Part shown: one piece after another, positions 1-9,166 of the stretch | How the letters are laid out: every line of letters begins with the position of its first letter | Numbering within the stretch: the stretch's first letter is position 1 | Assembly: GCA_965242805.1 (NCBI GenBank) | Contig: CBDETD010000002.1 | Span: 3,410,001 to 3,474,000, forward strand | Origin: JANQEU01 sp965242805 | Lineage (GTDB): Bacteria > Bacteroidota > Bacteroidia > Cytophagales > Cyclobacteriaceae | Reading direction: 5' to 3' | Length of the DNA stretch: 64,000 bases | Program-made: the position numbers and the translations under genes | The notes under the pieces: generated by a model | The model's database searches: none | Told to the model about the DNA's origin: nothing | The model's input: only the letters and a program-made list of their open reading frames with translations

Positions 1-230
1 TTGGCTATGGCATCTGAAAGTCGATTGACAGCTCGATCCATATCTTTCATAGCAAAAGGATCGTGCAGGGCTTTAATAGATGGGCGAAAATATTCCTTCG
101 CAGCATCGAAGGTGATGATATCTCTTTGAACTAAAAGTTTGCCCAGAGGGTCACTAATATTTAGTTCCTTCGAAAGGGATTCAACGGGGGCATTATCATC
201 AAGAGATTTGTAGACCCAAACTTTCTCCAT
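1..230 (-). CDS. recJ: Single-stranded-DNA-specific exonuclease RecJ, N-terminal part (cut by window edge)
   Basis: I translated this directly from the minus strand; the frame is open from an ATG at 228-230 to the window edge, giving about 76 residues. The N-terminus carries a short stretch resembling LLVQRDIITFDAAKEYF followed by an LHDPFAMKDMD-like motif. This is the usual start of RecJ, just before its DHH phosphoesterase domain, which lies outside the window. RecJ is a cytoplasmic 5'-3' ssDNA exonuclease of recombination and mismatch repair. A small gene lies 52 bp upstream in the same direction and may be cotranscribed. Recognition rests on the N-terminal motif only. Confidence 0.82.
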   Translation of the reverse strand, partial: MEKVWVYKSLDDNAPVESLSKELNISDPLGKLLVQRDIITFDAAKEYFRPSIKALHDPFAMKDMDRAVNRLSDAIA

Positions 231-282
231 GGTATGAAAATAAGCAAATATTTGGAGGAAGTGACCAGTTTGTAGGGGTTAA

Positions 283-501
283 TTACAATAACTGGTCTAA
301 ATCTTTTTCGGTGGCAAAATGGATATCATACCAGTATTCGTAATATTCATACTTCACAAGCTGTTCCGATCCATATTCGTTGGCCACAAAGTTGTCGGTA
401 CTCACCCAATTCGAAAACTGATTCAATTGGTTGGAGGGAAGGTCGGACATCATCAGGTACTTCAGTCCGTTATAATATTTGGGTGATACTTTCCGATTCA
501 T
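283..501 (-). CDS. Small conserved-looking protein of unknown function upstream of recJ
   Basis: This 72-residue acidic, aromatic-rich protein has a Tyr/Glu run (YEYYEYWYDI) in its second half, no signal peptide and no membrane segment. I do not recognise the family. It starts with ATG and stops 52 bp before recJ on the same strand, so the two could form one transcript. The composition and spacing look like a genuine gene rather than a shadow frame, since nothing else overlaps it. A role tied to RecJ is only suggested by position. Confidence 0.55.
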   Translation of the reverse strand: MNRKVSPKYYNGLKYLMMSDLPSNQLNQFSNWVSTDNFVANEYGSEQLVKYEYYEYWYDIHFATEKDLDQLL

Positions 502-616
502 AATTTGTTATGCAAGCATAATAAATTTCAGTAACGGTAAAAACGATAACATGTTATCAAATCTTTAACATTGAGCGCTATATAAATTATAAAAATGGGA
601 TTAAGAGCAGTCTGTT

Positions 617-2011
617 TTAAATCCTGGTTACTCTGGGTTCAAGATCGGTCAGTTCAGCAATCTGTACCGGATCGCCTGATTCTATACTCTTTCGTGCAGC
701 AATCCCAACTAAAATTGACATTGCCCCATCGCGCAAAACAGCTGGTCTGTCATATGGATCAGGGTCATCTGGTCTCTTGAAGACACTATCATGCAATCGC
801 TTATCCCCGCCTCCATGACCACTTCTTTCCATCGGTACTTTTACCGTTTCATAATCCTTCCAGAGCTTGTGGACAATAATAGGTTCACTTTCTGACGCTT
901 CAGCGCTGTTCTGTTCCATTTCTTTAGTATGCATTTCTGACTGGTCGACTGTCAGATCTTTAAAATAAGGTATATCCAACCAAGCTTCGATCCGACCTTC
1001 CGTGCCATTCAAAGCAACCCGCCATCCCTCATAGGGTGAGTAAGTGGTCAGTGAGTAGTTAAGAATTACGTTATTCATGTATTTGACCTGGGCAGACATC
1101 TTGTCGTAGATATTGATTTCAGGTCGGAAAAGGCAGGCATCCCTTAAATATCCATCATGATGTTCGTTGTTAACATATAAATTCATGAGATGCTGATTCC
1201 TTGTAATGTCCCAGTAGAAGTCACATTTTGATTGATGTGGACAGGTTCTACAATTGACTCCCCTAAAAGGACCATTTGATCCATAATGTTCGAGGTCACC
1301 ATAGGCAAAAACCTCTTTAGGATCAGAATCAATCCACCAATTGAGCAAGTCAAAATGATGTGTGGCTTTGTGAACCCAAAGAGTACCACCCTCCTGACGT
1401 AATCCATGCCATCGTCGAAAATAGGATGCCCCGTGATATGTGTTGAGATACCAATGGAAATCTACGGATGTAAGGGTGCCTATTGAATTGTTCATCAGTA
1501 CTTCCTTGATCTTGGTGCTATATGGACTCCATCGGTAGTTGAAGCCAACAATCAAATTCTTACCGGATCTTCTTTCCGCATCAATTATATCCTGACATTT
1601 TCGTTCATCAATCGTCAAGGGTTTTTCTGTCAGAACATCACAGTCCATATCCAATCCTTTGATAATGAATTCATGGTGATTGGAGTCCTTCGTAGTGACA
1701 ATAACAAGGTCCGGTCGTGTTTCATTGATCATTTGATCGAAACTGGAAAAAGATGGGCATGATACTCCGATGTAGGATCGTGCAAACTCCAATCGACCCG
1801 GGTTATTATCACATAGTCCAACGAACTCCAGTATATCCGAATACTCATCTACGAGTCGTTTGCCCCAAAAACTGGTTCCTCGGATACCTGTCCCTACCAA
1901 TACAATCTTTAATTTTTCATCCTTGCCAAAATTGAAAGCATTTATTGGCATGGCGGTAGTAGCTGCCAACATACTGACAGAACCCAGGAATGCTCTTCTA
2001 GATGTTTTCAT
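617..2011 (-). CDS. Gfo/Idh/MocA family oxidoreductase with Tat-type leader and a four-cysteine insert
   Basis: This is a 464-residue NAD(P)-dependent sugar oxidoreductase of the Gfo/Idh/MocA family. A twin-arginine leader (R5-R6 in KTSRRAF) predicts export. The Rossmann glycine loop is VLVGTGIRG (about 38-45), the EKP motif is at 129-131 and the catalytic-region histidines are near 218-219 (THHFDLLNWW). An insert carries C254, C257, C263 and C293, spaced like a metal site; this recurs in some Bacteroidota members but its role is unknown to me. The stop of the upstream Gfo gene lies 3 bp before its ATG, so both are in one operon, divergent from the hexuronate operon. The substrate is not predictable. 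Confidence 0.85.
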   Translation of the reverse strand: MKTSRRAFLGSVSMLAATTAMPINAFNFGKDEKLKIVLVGTGIRGTSFWGKRLVDEYSDILEFVGLCDNNPGRLEFARSYIGVSCPSFSSFDQMINETRPDLVIVTTKDSNHHEFIIKGLDMDCDVLTEKPLTIDERKCQDIIDAERRSGKNLIVGFNYRWSPYSTKIKEVLMNNSIGTLTSVDFHWYLNTYHGASYFRRWHGLRQEGGTLWVHKATHHFDLLNWWIDSDPKEVFAYGDLEHYGSNGPFRGVNCRTCPHQSKCDFYWDITRNQHLMNLYVNNEHHDGYLRDACLFRPEINIYDKMSAQVKYMNNVILNYSLTTYSPYEGWRVALNGTEGRIEAWLDIPYFKDLTVDQSEMHTKEMEQNSAEASESEPIIVHKLWKDYETVKVPMERSGHGGGDKRLHDSVFKRPDDPDPYDRPAVLRDGAMSILVGIAARKSIESGDPVQIAELTDLEPRVTRI

Positions 2012-2014
2012 TTA

Positions 2015-3223
2015 TCAAATTTTGGAGGTTATTGCGTAATCATCTTTCCAGAATTGTACTTTATTGTAGTCCATAGCGTTGAGAGCCATTTGGACTACAA
2101 TGGCAGCTTGTGCCCCAGTTTCTATACTGGATAGTGGTTTTTTGTTTTGAAGGACACTTTCTTTAAAATCTATCAGTGCTTGCAATGATGGATCTTTATG
2201 GGAGACATCGATTTGAGCACCTTTACCTTCTTTCCAGGCCGAAATAGTTGCACCGCTCACACCATCAACAATTCCTTTAGAAGAATCATTTTTAATCAAC
2301 TCACTGTAGATCCATGCTTCACGTGGAGTGATAACGATACTTCCTTTTTTACCCAGGACCTTGATTTGATAATTGTCTTTTGCGTTTGTTGTGAGACTTG
2401 TGTAGGAGGCCTTGACACCATTTTCATACTCAGTGAGGATATGGACGTTGTCGTAAGTCTCTCGTCCGTCTTTCCAGTAGTCAATACCTCCAAACCCACT
2501 GACCTTAGATGGAGGACCTCCCATGATCCAATTTGTGAAATCAATTTGATGGGAACACAGCTCTGCCGTTAAGCCTCCCGAATATTCCCTGTACATTCTC
2601 CAGTTTATCATTTTCTCCCATTTTGGATCTGGAACGGGACGCCGCCAGTCACCATTACGATTCCATTGGCATTGGACCAGTGAAATTTCTCCGATATAAC
2701 CAGCTTCAAGCATTTGGACGATATGACTGTATAATCTTGAACTGTGGTATTGATGTCCTGTTTGAAATATGTTTTTTGATCCATTGGCTTTTACCCACAA
2801 TTTTCTGACATCCTCAAAGCCGTAAGTCAGAGTTTTCTCACAGTATACATGTTTACCAGCATCCAGAGACTCAATTGCCATTTCTGCATGCATTCCAAAG
2901 GGAGTTGCAATAATGATGGAGTCAATATTCTTATCATCCAAGAGTGTCCTGTAATCAGGATAAGCTTTAGTCCTGGAGCTTCCATAGGACTTCATGGATT
3001 TCTCAAGACGGAATGGAATTACATCGCTCATTCCAAGGATTTCAACTCCTTCCATTTGACGGAGTAAACTCGCAAGTCCTTGTCCTCGATCACCCGTTCC
3101 GATGATACCTATGTTTACCTTTTCTTCCAGACTTCCACTGATTACAGATATTGGATTGATCGTTGTCAGACCAGCAGTTGCCAATGATGATTTGATTATG
3201 AAATTGCGCCTTGTTTCCTTCAT
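2015..3223 (-). CDS. Gfo/Idh/MocA family oxidoreductase with Tat-type leader
   Basis: This 402-residue protein has a twin-arginine leader (ETRRNF, R5-R6) and a hydrophobic stretch, followed by a Rossmann loop GIIGTGDRG at about 39-47. The motif normally reading EKP reads EKT at 129-131. A CSHQIDFTNW segment supplies the usual His region. It is probably a periplasmic dehydrogenase acting on a sugar or sugar derivative. It is the first gene of a two-gene minus-strand operon, 3 bp upstream of a second Gfo member, and divergent from the hexuronate genes across about 250 bp. Its substrate is unknown; altered EKP motifs occur in the family and do not by themselves mean loss of activity. Confidence 0.85.
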   Translation of the reverse strand: MKETRRNFIIKSSLATAGLTTINPISVISGSLEEKVNIGIIGTGDRGQGLASLLRQMEGVEILGMSDVIPFRLEKSMKSYGSSRTKAYPDYRTLLDDKNIDSIIIATPFGMHAEMAIESLDAGKHVYCEKTLTYGFEDVRKLWVKANGSKNIFQTGHQYHSSRLYSHIVQMLEAGYIGEISLVQCQWNRNGDWRRPVPDPKWEKMINWRMYREYSGGLTAELCSHQIDFTNWIMGGPPSKVSGFGGIDYWKDGRETYDNVHILTEYENGVKASYTSLTTNAKDNYQIKVLGKKGSIVITPREAWIYSELIKNDSSKGIVDGVSGATISAWKEGKGAQIDVSHKDPSLQALIDFKESVLQNKKPLSSIETGAQAAIVVQMALNAMDYNKVQFWKDDYAITSKI

Positions 3224-3295
3224 TTGATTCTAAGCTTCTGCTTGTTCAAGTTACACATTTGCATTTGAAATTACCTTAATCAAAATTTCACTGGC

Positions 3296-3327
3296 ATACC
3301 TTCAGGAACACAATGAAGTGCAGGTAT
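3296..3327. promoter_or_regulatory. Weak inverted repeat in the Gfo/hexuronate divergent intergenic region
   Basis: The 250-bp gap between the Gfo operon (minus) and the hexuronate operon (plus) must hold both promoters. The only symmetry I noticed is ATACCT at 3296-3301 against AGGTAT at 3322-3327, separated by 20 bases. It could be a regulator half-site pair or chance. No regulator gene is adjacent. Confidence 0.2.
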
Positions 3328-3473
3328 ATAAGTTGGTGCCCCAGATGAAAAATGTAATTATTCTGTCTTCCATGCATTTACATATGCCGGACCAATGGGT
3401 TGTTAAATGTGATACTATAGTTTATCTTGAATGCTGTTATATCGGTTGTAGAAAATTTGATAATTAGCTGAGT

Positions 3474-4307
3474 ATGTCCCTTTTAGAAGGAAAACTGGCT
3501 GTTGTAACTGGAGGGGCCGGCGTACTATGTAGTAGCATGGCCGCTACCTTGGCTGCTAATGGTGCCAATGTAGCCATTTTGGACCTTGACGGTGATGCCG
3601 CAAGGTCTGTGGCAGAGGGAATCTCCTCGATGGGTCGCGAATCAATAGGCATCGGATGTGACGTTTTGAACAGACAAGCGTTGGAGGAAGCCAAAAGTAG
3701 GATTACGAAAAAATTGGGGACCTGTGATATTTTGGTCAATGGTGCTGGAGGTAATCACCCTAAAGGGACCACTTCCAATGAATTTTTGTTGGAGGATCAT
3801 CTCAATGACCAAGATATGCGGACTTTTTTCGACCTAGATCCTGAAGGGATCCAGTTTGTATTCAACCTTAACTTTTTAGGTGCCTTGCTTCCCTCTCAAA
3901 TATTTGGTAAAGAAATGGTGGGAAAGGATGGAGCAACGATTATCAATATCTCATCTATGAATTCCTTTACTCCATTGACCAAAATACCAGCTTACAGTGG
4001 AGCAAAGGCAGCAGTGAGTAATTTCACTCAATGGTTAGCAGTACATTTTTCGAAAGTTGGAATCAGGGTCAATGCCATGGCTCCTGGCTTTTTTCTTACC
4101 GATCAAAACAGATCATTGCTGACTACTGAAAATGGAGGTTTGACGAAAAGAGGAACACAAATACTGGATCAGACACCCATGGGAAGGTTTGGGAAGCCCA
4201 AGGATCTTGATAGCACTTTACTTTGGTTATGTAATCCTGGATCCGAATTTATTACGGGCATCGTCGTACCAATTGATGGAGGATTTAGTGCTTACAGTGG
4301 AGTATAA
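3474..4307 (+). CDS. SDR-family fructuronate reductase (D-mannonate oxidoreductase-like)
   Basis: This 277-residue short-chain dehydrogenase/reductase has a cofactor loop TGGAGVLCS at 12-20, NGAGG at 89-93, a Ser pair at 160-161 and the catalytic Y174-x3-K178 (YSGAK). The third glycine of the TGxxxGxG-type loop is Cys19, an unusual substitution. It is the first gene of the hexuronate operon, 3 bp before the UxaE-type epimerase and upstream of uxuA. That position supports the step fructuronate to D-mannonate, normally done by the unrelated UxuB. SDR replacements of UxuB are known. The SDR fold is sure; the substrate is inferred from context. Confidence 0.82.
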   Translation: MSLLEGKLAVVTGGAGVLCSSMAATLAANGANVAILDLDGDAARSVAEGISSMGRESIGIGCDVLNRQALEEAKSRITKKLGTCDILVNGAGGNHPKGTTSNEFLLEDHLNDQDMRTFFDLDPEGIQFVFNLNFLGALLPSQIFGKEMVGKDGATIINISSMNSFTPLTKIPAYSGAKAAVSNFTQWLAVHFSKVGIRVNAMAPGFFLTDQNRSLLTTENGGLTKRGTQILDQTPMGRFGKPKDLDSTLLWLCNPGSEFITGIVVPIDGGFSAYSGV

Positions 4308-4310
4308 TAA

Positions 4311-5561
4311 ATGAGTGATCTCAGCAAATACTCATTAGGAATCGGAGATCGATTCGCTCACCAAGGAATGTATCAGTTAAAGGCATTTCAGAAAGCGAAG
4401 CAGGAAAAAGTTCTCATCACTCCAGTTTGGAATAAATCACATCGAGAACATCTTACTGTTGGTTCAGAACCCAAATCTGTTCGGATTGAAGCACAAAACG
4501 CAGTGGAGGAGGTTAATTGGAATCATGAGTACCTGGTAGATGCTGACCATATTACATTCACCACTGTTGATTCCTTTCTGGATAGTTCGGACTTTTTCAC
4601 AATTGATGTTGCAGGACAGATAGGCAATCCTCTTAGCTCCAACCAAATCCACCAATTTTTTTCTGAATATGATCATCTGATTGGCGTTCTAACTATCAAA
4701 GGGATTGATAAGAGTTTTAATATTTCCAAGGAGTTACTGGAGGAAATAGGTAATAAGTTCTTCAATGCAGTTTTAGAGGCTAAGAGGATACATGAAAAGA
4801 TACGTAATGGAATGAATGGAAGGCCTTATGTGATCGAAATATCTATGGACGAGGTGGACGAACCACAGACTCCCCTCGAATTATTCTTTATCCTTCAGAT
4901 GTTAGCCGATCAGGGCATTAGGGTCAATACGATAGCTCCCAAGTTCACAGGGCGATTTAACAAGGGAATCGATTATGAAGGTGATATCGAACTTTTCAGA
5001 AAGGAATTTGAAGAGGATCTGTTAGTCATTGATTCAATTTTGAGCATCACCAATCTTCCAAGAAACTTGAAATTGAGCATACACACAGGTAGCGATAAGT
5101 TTTCACTTTATCCTGAAATCGGAAGATTAATTAGGAAACATGATGCTGGTTTACATTTAAAAACAGCTGGCACCACCTGGTTGGAGGAGTTGATAGGTTT
5201 GGCGGAATCGGGAGGAAGTGGGTTGCAAATGGTGAAAGAGATATATTCCGAATCCATTGACAGATTCGATGAGCTGACTGCTCCCTACGACAATGTCCTA
5301 AACATTGATTTCAATTTATTGCCAACGATGGAGGTTGTGTCTCGCTGGGATGAGGGGATATTTTCCCAATCCCTTCGGCATGATAAGAATAATTCTTATT
5401 TCAATCCCAATTTTCGTCAATTGCTTCATACAGCATACAAAATTGCCGCGGAGAGGGGCGAGGAGTTTTTATCGGAGTTGGATAAAAACTCCGGAGTAAT
5501 AGGAAAAAATGTTTATGATAATATTTATTACCGGCATATTCTGCCCTTATTTATGAATTAA
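4311..5561 (+). CDS. uxaE: UxaE-type tagaturonate/fructuronate epimerase
   Basis: This 416-residue protein resembles the tagaturonate epimerase family first described in Thermotoga. Conserved-looking segments are DADHIT (77-82), FFTIDVAGQIG (about 95-105), EISMDEVDEPQTP (176-188) and SIHTGSDKFSLYP (256-268), with acidic and histidine residues suited to metal binding. It would interconvert tagaturonate and fructuronate in the cytoplasm, letting galacturonate enter the mannonate branch without UxaB and UxaA, neither of which is in the window. It sits 3 bp after the SDR and 1 bp before uxuA. The family call is fairly confident; the direction of flux is inference. Confidence 0.8.
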   Translation: MSDLSKYSLGIGDRFAHQGMYQLKAFQKAKQEKVLITPVWNKSHREHLTVGSEPKSVRIEAQNAVEEVNWNHEYLVDADHITFTTVDSFLDSSDFFTIDVAGQIGNPLSSNQIHQFFSEYDHLIGVLTIKGIDKSFNISKELLEEIGNKFFNAVLEAKRIHEKIRNGMNGRPYVIEISMDEVDEPQTPLELFFILQMLADQGIRVNTIAPKFTGRFNKGIDYEGDIELFRKEFEEDLLVIDSILSITNLPRNLKLSIHTGSDKFSLYPEIGRLIRKHDAGLHLKTAGTTWLEELIGLAESGGSGLQMVKEIYSESIDRFDELTAPYDNVLNIDFNLLPTMEVVSRWDEGIFSQSLRHDKNNSYFNPNFRQLLHTAYKIAAERGEEFLSELDKNSGVIGKNVYDNIYYRHILPLFMN

Positions 5562-5562
5562 A

Positions 5563-6750
5563 ATGGGACTTGAACAGACATGGAGGTGGTACGGACCTGG
5601 TGATCCGGTTTCACTAGCTTATATTAAGATGGCCGGAGCCACCGGTATTGTTACAGCATTGCATCATATTCCTAATGGAGAAGTTTGGTCTATCGAAGAG
5701 ATCAGCAAGCGAAAGACCGAAATAGAATCAATGGGATTGACATGGTCAGTGGTGGAAAGTATCCCCATCCATGAGGATATAAAGAAAAGAACTGGGCACC
5801 ACAAGAAGTACGTTGAAAACTATCAGCAATGTATCATCAATCTATCGAAATGCGGAATCGATACTGTTTGCTACAATTTCATGCCAGTTCTTGACTGGAC
5901 CCGGACGGATCTCACCTACGAACTCAATGACGGATCAAAAGCCTTAAGATTTGACAACATGCAGTTCGCGGCCTTTGAGCTATTCATTTTGAAAAGACCT
6001 GGGGCAGAATCCCGGTATTCTCATGAGGAGATCACCTCGGCAAGAAAGGTATTTGAACAAATAGGTCAAATGCAAAAAGATCAGCTGGCGAAGAATATCA
6101 TTGCCGGACTACCTGGAGCAGAGGCCGGATACACGCTAGATCAATTCAATCAGGTACTCATGGCTTATGATGAAATTGATGAAACGGAGTTGAGGAAGAA
6201 CTTATATGACTTTTTAAAACAGATAATTCCCACTGCGCAGGAATGCGGAGTATTCATGGCGATACATCCGGATGATCCCCCCTATCCAATTCTGGGATTA
6301 CCACGAGTAGTCAGCACTGAAGCCGACGCCGAAAAACTCCTTTCTGTCGTGGATGTGGATAATAACGGGCTTTGCTTTTGTACTGGTTCCTATGGAGTGC
6401 GGGAGGACAACGATCTTCCTGGGATGGTCAAAAGATTGGGTCACCGGATCAATTTCATCCATCTCAGATCCACCAAGAGAGATGATTCCGGAAACTTCTA
6501 TGAGGCCGATCATCTGGAAGGTGATGTCGATATGTATGCAGTAATGAAGGCCTTGGTTTTAGAACAGGACAAGAGAATTGCATCCGGCAGGCAGGATTAT
6601 CGACTTCCAATGCGGCCGGATCATGGTCATCAGATGCTGGATGATCTGGAGAAGGAAACCAATCCGGGATATTCTGCAATTGGAAGGTTGAGAGGTTTAG
6701 CCGAACTGAGAGGTCTTGAGCTAGGCATCAGAAATAACCTCCATTTGTAA
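5563..6750 (+). CDS. uxuA: Mannonate dehydratase UxuA
   Basis: This 395-residue protein matches the usual UxuA length (about 394). It begins with the family signature QTWRWYGPGDPVSL and contains HPDDPPYPILGLPR, an FCTGSYG segment, HLRSTKR and a C-terminal RPDHGHQ, which are the metal-binding and active-site regions. It converts D-mannonate to 2-keto-3-deoxy-D-gluconate (KDG). It lies directly after uxaE and 19 bp before uxaC, so it is cotranscribed. KDG kinase and KDPG aldolase, needed to finish the pathway, are not in the window and must be elsewhere. Confidence 0.95.
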   Translation: MGLEQTWRWYGPGDPVSLAYIKMAGATGIVTALHHIPNGEVWSIEEISKRKTEIESMGLTWSVVESIPIHEDIKKRTGHHKKYVENYQQCIINLSKCGIDTVCYNFMPVLDWTRTDLTYELNDGSKALRFDNMQFAAFELFILKRPGAESRYSHEEITSARKVFEQIGQMQKDQLAKNIIAGLPGAEAGYTLDQFNQVLMAYDEIDETELRKNLYDFLKQIIPTAQECGVFMAIHPDDPPYPILGLPRVVSTEADAEKLLSVVDVDNNGLCFCTGSYGVREDNDLPGMVKRLGHRINFIHLRSTKRDDSGNFYEADHLEGDVDMYAVMKALVLEQDKRIASGRQDYRLPMRPDHGHQMLDDLEKETNPGYSAIGRLRGLAELRGLELGIRNNLHL

Positions 6751-6769
6751 TGATTCTAGCCGTACAAAG

Positions 6770-8176
6770 ATGAAAAAATTCCTTGACGAACAGTTTCTTC
6801 TTCAAAATTCGACAGCTCAAAAGCTATACAATGACTTTGCGAAGGATTTGCCGATAATCGACTATCATAATCATCTTCCCCCGGAGGACATTGTTAATGA
6901 TCGTGTGTTTAAGAATATTACAGAGGCATGGTTGGAGGGTGACCATTACAAATGGAGAGCTATGCGTGCCAATGGAGTTGATGAAAAATACTGCACAGGC
7001 GATGCTTCACCACACGACAAGTTTTTAAAGTGGGCAGAAACAGTTCCGTATACGATGAAAAATCCATTGTACCACTGGACCCACCTCGAATTGCAGCGAT
7101 ACTTTCAAATAACGAAACTACTAAATCCGGAAACAGCCGAGGATATTTTCATTGAAACCAATCAACTGCTCAGTTCATCAGGCACTGTAGACTTGCTTTT
7201 GAAAATGAATGTTGAGGTAGTATGCACAACAGATGATCCCACAGATGATCTTTCCTTTCATCGTAAATGGAAAGAAATGCAGATTGATATGGTACTCCTG
7301 CCGACTTTCCGGGCTGATAAGGTTTTACAAGTTGAAAATGTCGGTGAATGGAACAGATATATAGAGAAGCTTGAGCAAATTACCAATATATCCATCAAAG
7401 ACTTCCAGGGGCTAATGGATGCTTTGGAGAGTCGTCATGATTTCTTTCATTCTGTTGGATGTCGACTCTCTGACAATGGATTACAGACACTCTATTCGGA
7501 TCCATTCACGGAAAGTGAAATAAATGTTTCGCTTGTGAGATTGAGGAACAATGATGAAATAGATAATATATCTGTAAATCAATTCCGATCAGCGGTATTA
7601 CTTGAATTAAGCAAGTTGAACCATAAAAAGGGATGGACCCAACAATTTCATATTGGGGCATTAAGAAATACCAACAAACGTATGATGCTATCCCTCGGAC
7701 CGGATACTGGATTTGATTCAATTGGAGATGAAAACCAGGCAGTCACAATGGCCAGATTCTTTGATACTCTTGATGCCTCAAACCAATTGGCAAAGACGAT
7801 CATATATAATCTGAATCCAGCGGATAATGCAGTTTTCGCTTCAATGATAGGAAACTACAATGACGGTACAATTGCCGGTAAAATGCAATTTGGATCCGGC
7901 TGGTGGTATCTGGATCAGAAAGATGGCATTGAACAGCAGATCAATGTTCTTTCCAATATGGGACTTCTCAGCAGGTTTGTTGGAATGTTGACTGATTCGC
8001 GAAGTTTTCTATCTTTTCCCAGGCATGAGTATTTCCGAAGGGTTTTGTGTAACGTCCTTGGCACGGATATCGAAAATGGCGAATTACCCAATGATATTTC
8101 ATGGATCGGAAAACTTATCAAGGACATTTGCTACTACAATGCAAGGGAATATTTTCAATTTCAAAAATCGTCATAA
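6770..8176 (+). CDS. uxaC: Glucuronate (uronate) isomerase UxaC
   Basis: This 468-residue protein matches UxaC length. The metal-binding HNHLPPEDI motif (H33, H35) lies near the N-terminus. Other family segments include TEAWLEGDHYKWRAMRANG, CTTDDPTDD and TDSRSFLSFPRHEYFRR. It isomerises D-glucuronate to D-fructuronate and D-galacturonate to D-tagaturonate in the cytoplasm. It is the entry enzyme of the operon, followed 18 bp later by the TRAP binding-protein gene, which argues that the transporter carries hexuronates. Confidence 0.95.
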   Translation: MKKFLDEQFLLQNSTAQKLYNDFAKDLPIIDYHNHLPPEDIVNDRVFKNITEAWLEGDHYKWRAMRANGVDEKYCTGDASPHDKFLKWAETVPYTMKNPLYHWTHLELQRYFQITKLLNPETAEDIFIETNQLLSSSGTVDLLLKMNVEVVCTTDDPTDDLSFHRKWKEMQIDMVLLPTFRADKVLQVENVGEWNRYIEKLEQITNISIKDFQGLMDALESRHDFFHSVGCRLSDNGLQTLYSDPFTESEINVSLVRLRNNDEIDNISVNQFRSAVLLELSKLNHKKGWTQQFHIGALRNTNKRMMLSLGPDTGFDSIGDENQAVTMARFFDTLDASNQLAKTIIYNLNPADNAVFASMIGNYNDGTIAGKMQFGSGWWYLDQKDGIEQQINVLSNMGLLSRFVGMLTDSRSFLSFPRHEYFRRVLCNVLGTDIENGELPNDISWIGKLIKDICYYNAREYFQFQKSS

Positions 8177-8194
8177 AGAAGGCATGCAAAAGTT

Positions 8195-9166
8195 TTGAAA
8201 GTATTACTTGCTATATCGATCTGTTTCATCTTCATATCATGTTCGACTAAATCAACTGAAGTTCGAAAACTAAAACTGGCGCATGGCCTTGATCCGACCC
8301 ACTCTGTACATAAGGCCATGGTGCATATGGCAGAAAAACTCAAAGAATATTCCTCGGGTCAACTAATGATGGATATCTACCCAAGTCAACAACTTGGGGC
8401 AGAGAGGGAATTGATTGAGTTACTTCAGATTGGATCGATTGATATGACCAAAACCTCTGCGGCAGTCATGGAGAATTTCTCTCCTTTGATGCAGGTTTTA
8501 AGTTTACCCTATATTTTTCGAGATTCATTGCATGAAGTAAATGTTCTGAATGGAGATATTGGGCAAGAGATACTTGAAGGGGGCATTCCATATTATCTGA
8601 GAGGGCTTTGTTATTATGACGCTGGTAAGAGGAGCTTTTACACCAAAAAGAAGCCTGTGATTAAACCAGAGGATGTTGTGGGGATGAAGATCAGGGTGCA
8701 AGCTAGTAATACGGCAATCAAACTCATCCAGGCTTTTGGTGGGGCAGCAACACCCATTGCATTCGGGGAGTTGTACACGGCTTTGCAGCAAGGTGTAGTC
8801 GATGGTGCTGAAAACAACCCACCAAGTTTCTACCTTACACGTCATTACGAAGTATGTAAGTACTATACCTTGAATGAGCATACTGCAGTACCCGACGTAC
8901 TTCTTATTTCTGAACACACATGGAAGACCTTATCCGATTTACAGAAGAAATGGATCCGTCAGGCGGTTTCCGAATCAGCCATGTATCAAAGAATTCTTTG
9001 GGATCAATCGGAGCGGGAAGCCCTTGCTGCAGTTGAAGCTGCGGGAGTTAAAATCATTAAACCTGAGAAAGAACTATTTGCTGCCAAAGTAATGACTCTT
9101 GCAGAAGAATTAATCACCGATCCTTCAGTTAAGGATATTTATCGAAGAATTCAAAATGTTAGGTAA
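8195..9166 (+). CDS. TRAP transporter solute-binding lipoprotein (DctP family), probably hexuronate-specific
   Basis: This 323-residue protein starts with TTG; an in-frame ATG is lacking nearby and AAGAAGG lies upstream. A lipoprotein signal ends at FISC (C16). The mature part reads like DctP: LKLAHGLDPTHSVHKA, YPSQQLGAERELIELLQIGSIDMT, and the segment MKIRVQASNTAIKLIQAFG containing the arginine that binds the ligand carboxylate in DctP proteins. It would bind hexuronate in the periplasm and deliver it to the QM permease encoded downstream, overlapping that gene by 11 bp. Ligand identity is inferred from the operon. Confidence 0.88.
   Translation: MKVLLAISICFIFISCSTKSTEVRKLKLAHGLDPTHSVHKAMVHMAEKLKEYSSGQLMMDIYPSQQLGAERELIELLQIGSIDMTKTSAAVMENFSPLMQVLSLPYIFRDSLHEVNVLNGDIGQEILEGGIPYYLRGLCYYDAGKRSFYTKKKPVIKPEDVVGMKIRVQASNTAIKLIQAFGGAATPIAFGELYTALQQGVVDGAENNPPSFYLTRHYEVCKYYTLNEHTAVPDVLLISEHTWKTLSDLQKKWIRQAVSESAMYQRILWDQSEREALAAVEAAGVKIIKPEKELFAAKVMTLAEELITDPSVKDIYRRIQNVR

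Noticed and set aside
2198..2572. 124-codon antisense open frame inside the second Gfo gene
   Set aside because: The opposite strand encodes a full-length oxidoreductase with all motifs; the antisense peptide has no family features.
8525..8917. 130-codon antisense open frame inside the TRAP binding-protein gene
   Set aside because: It is a shadow of the real gene, cysteine-rich and without a plausible start or domain.
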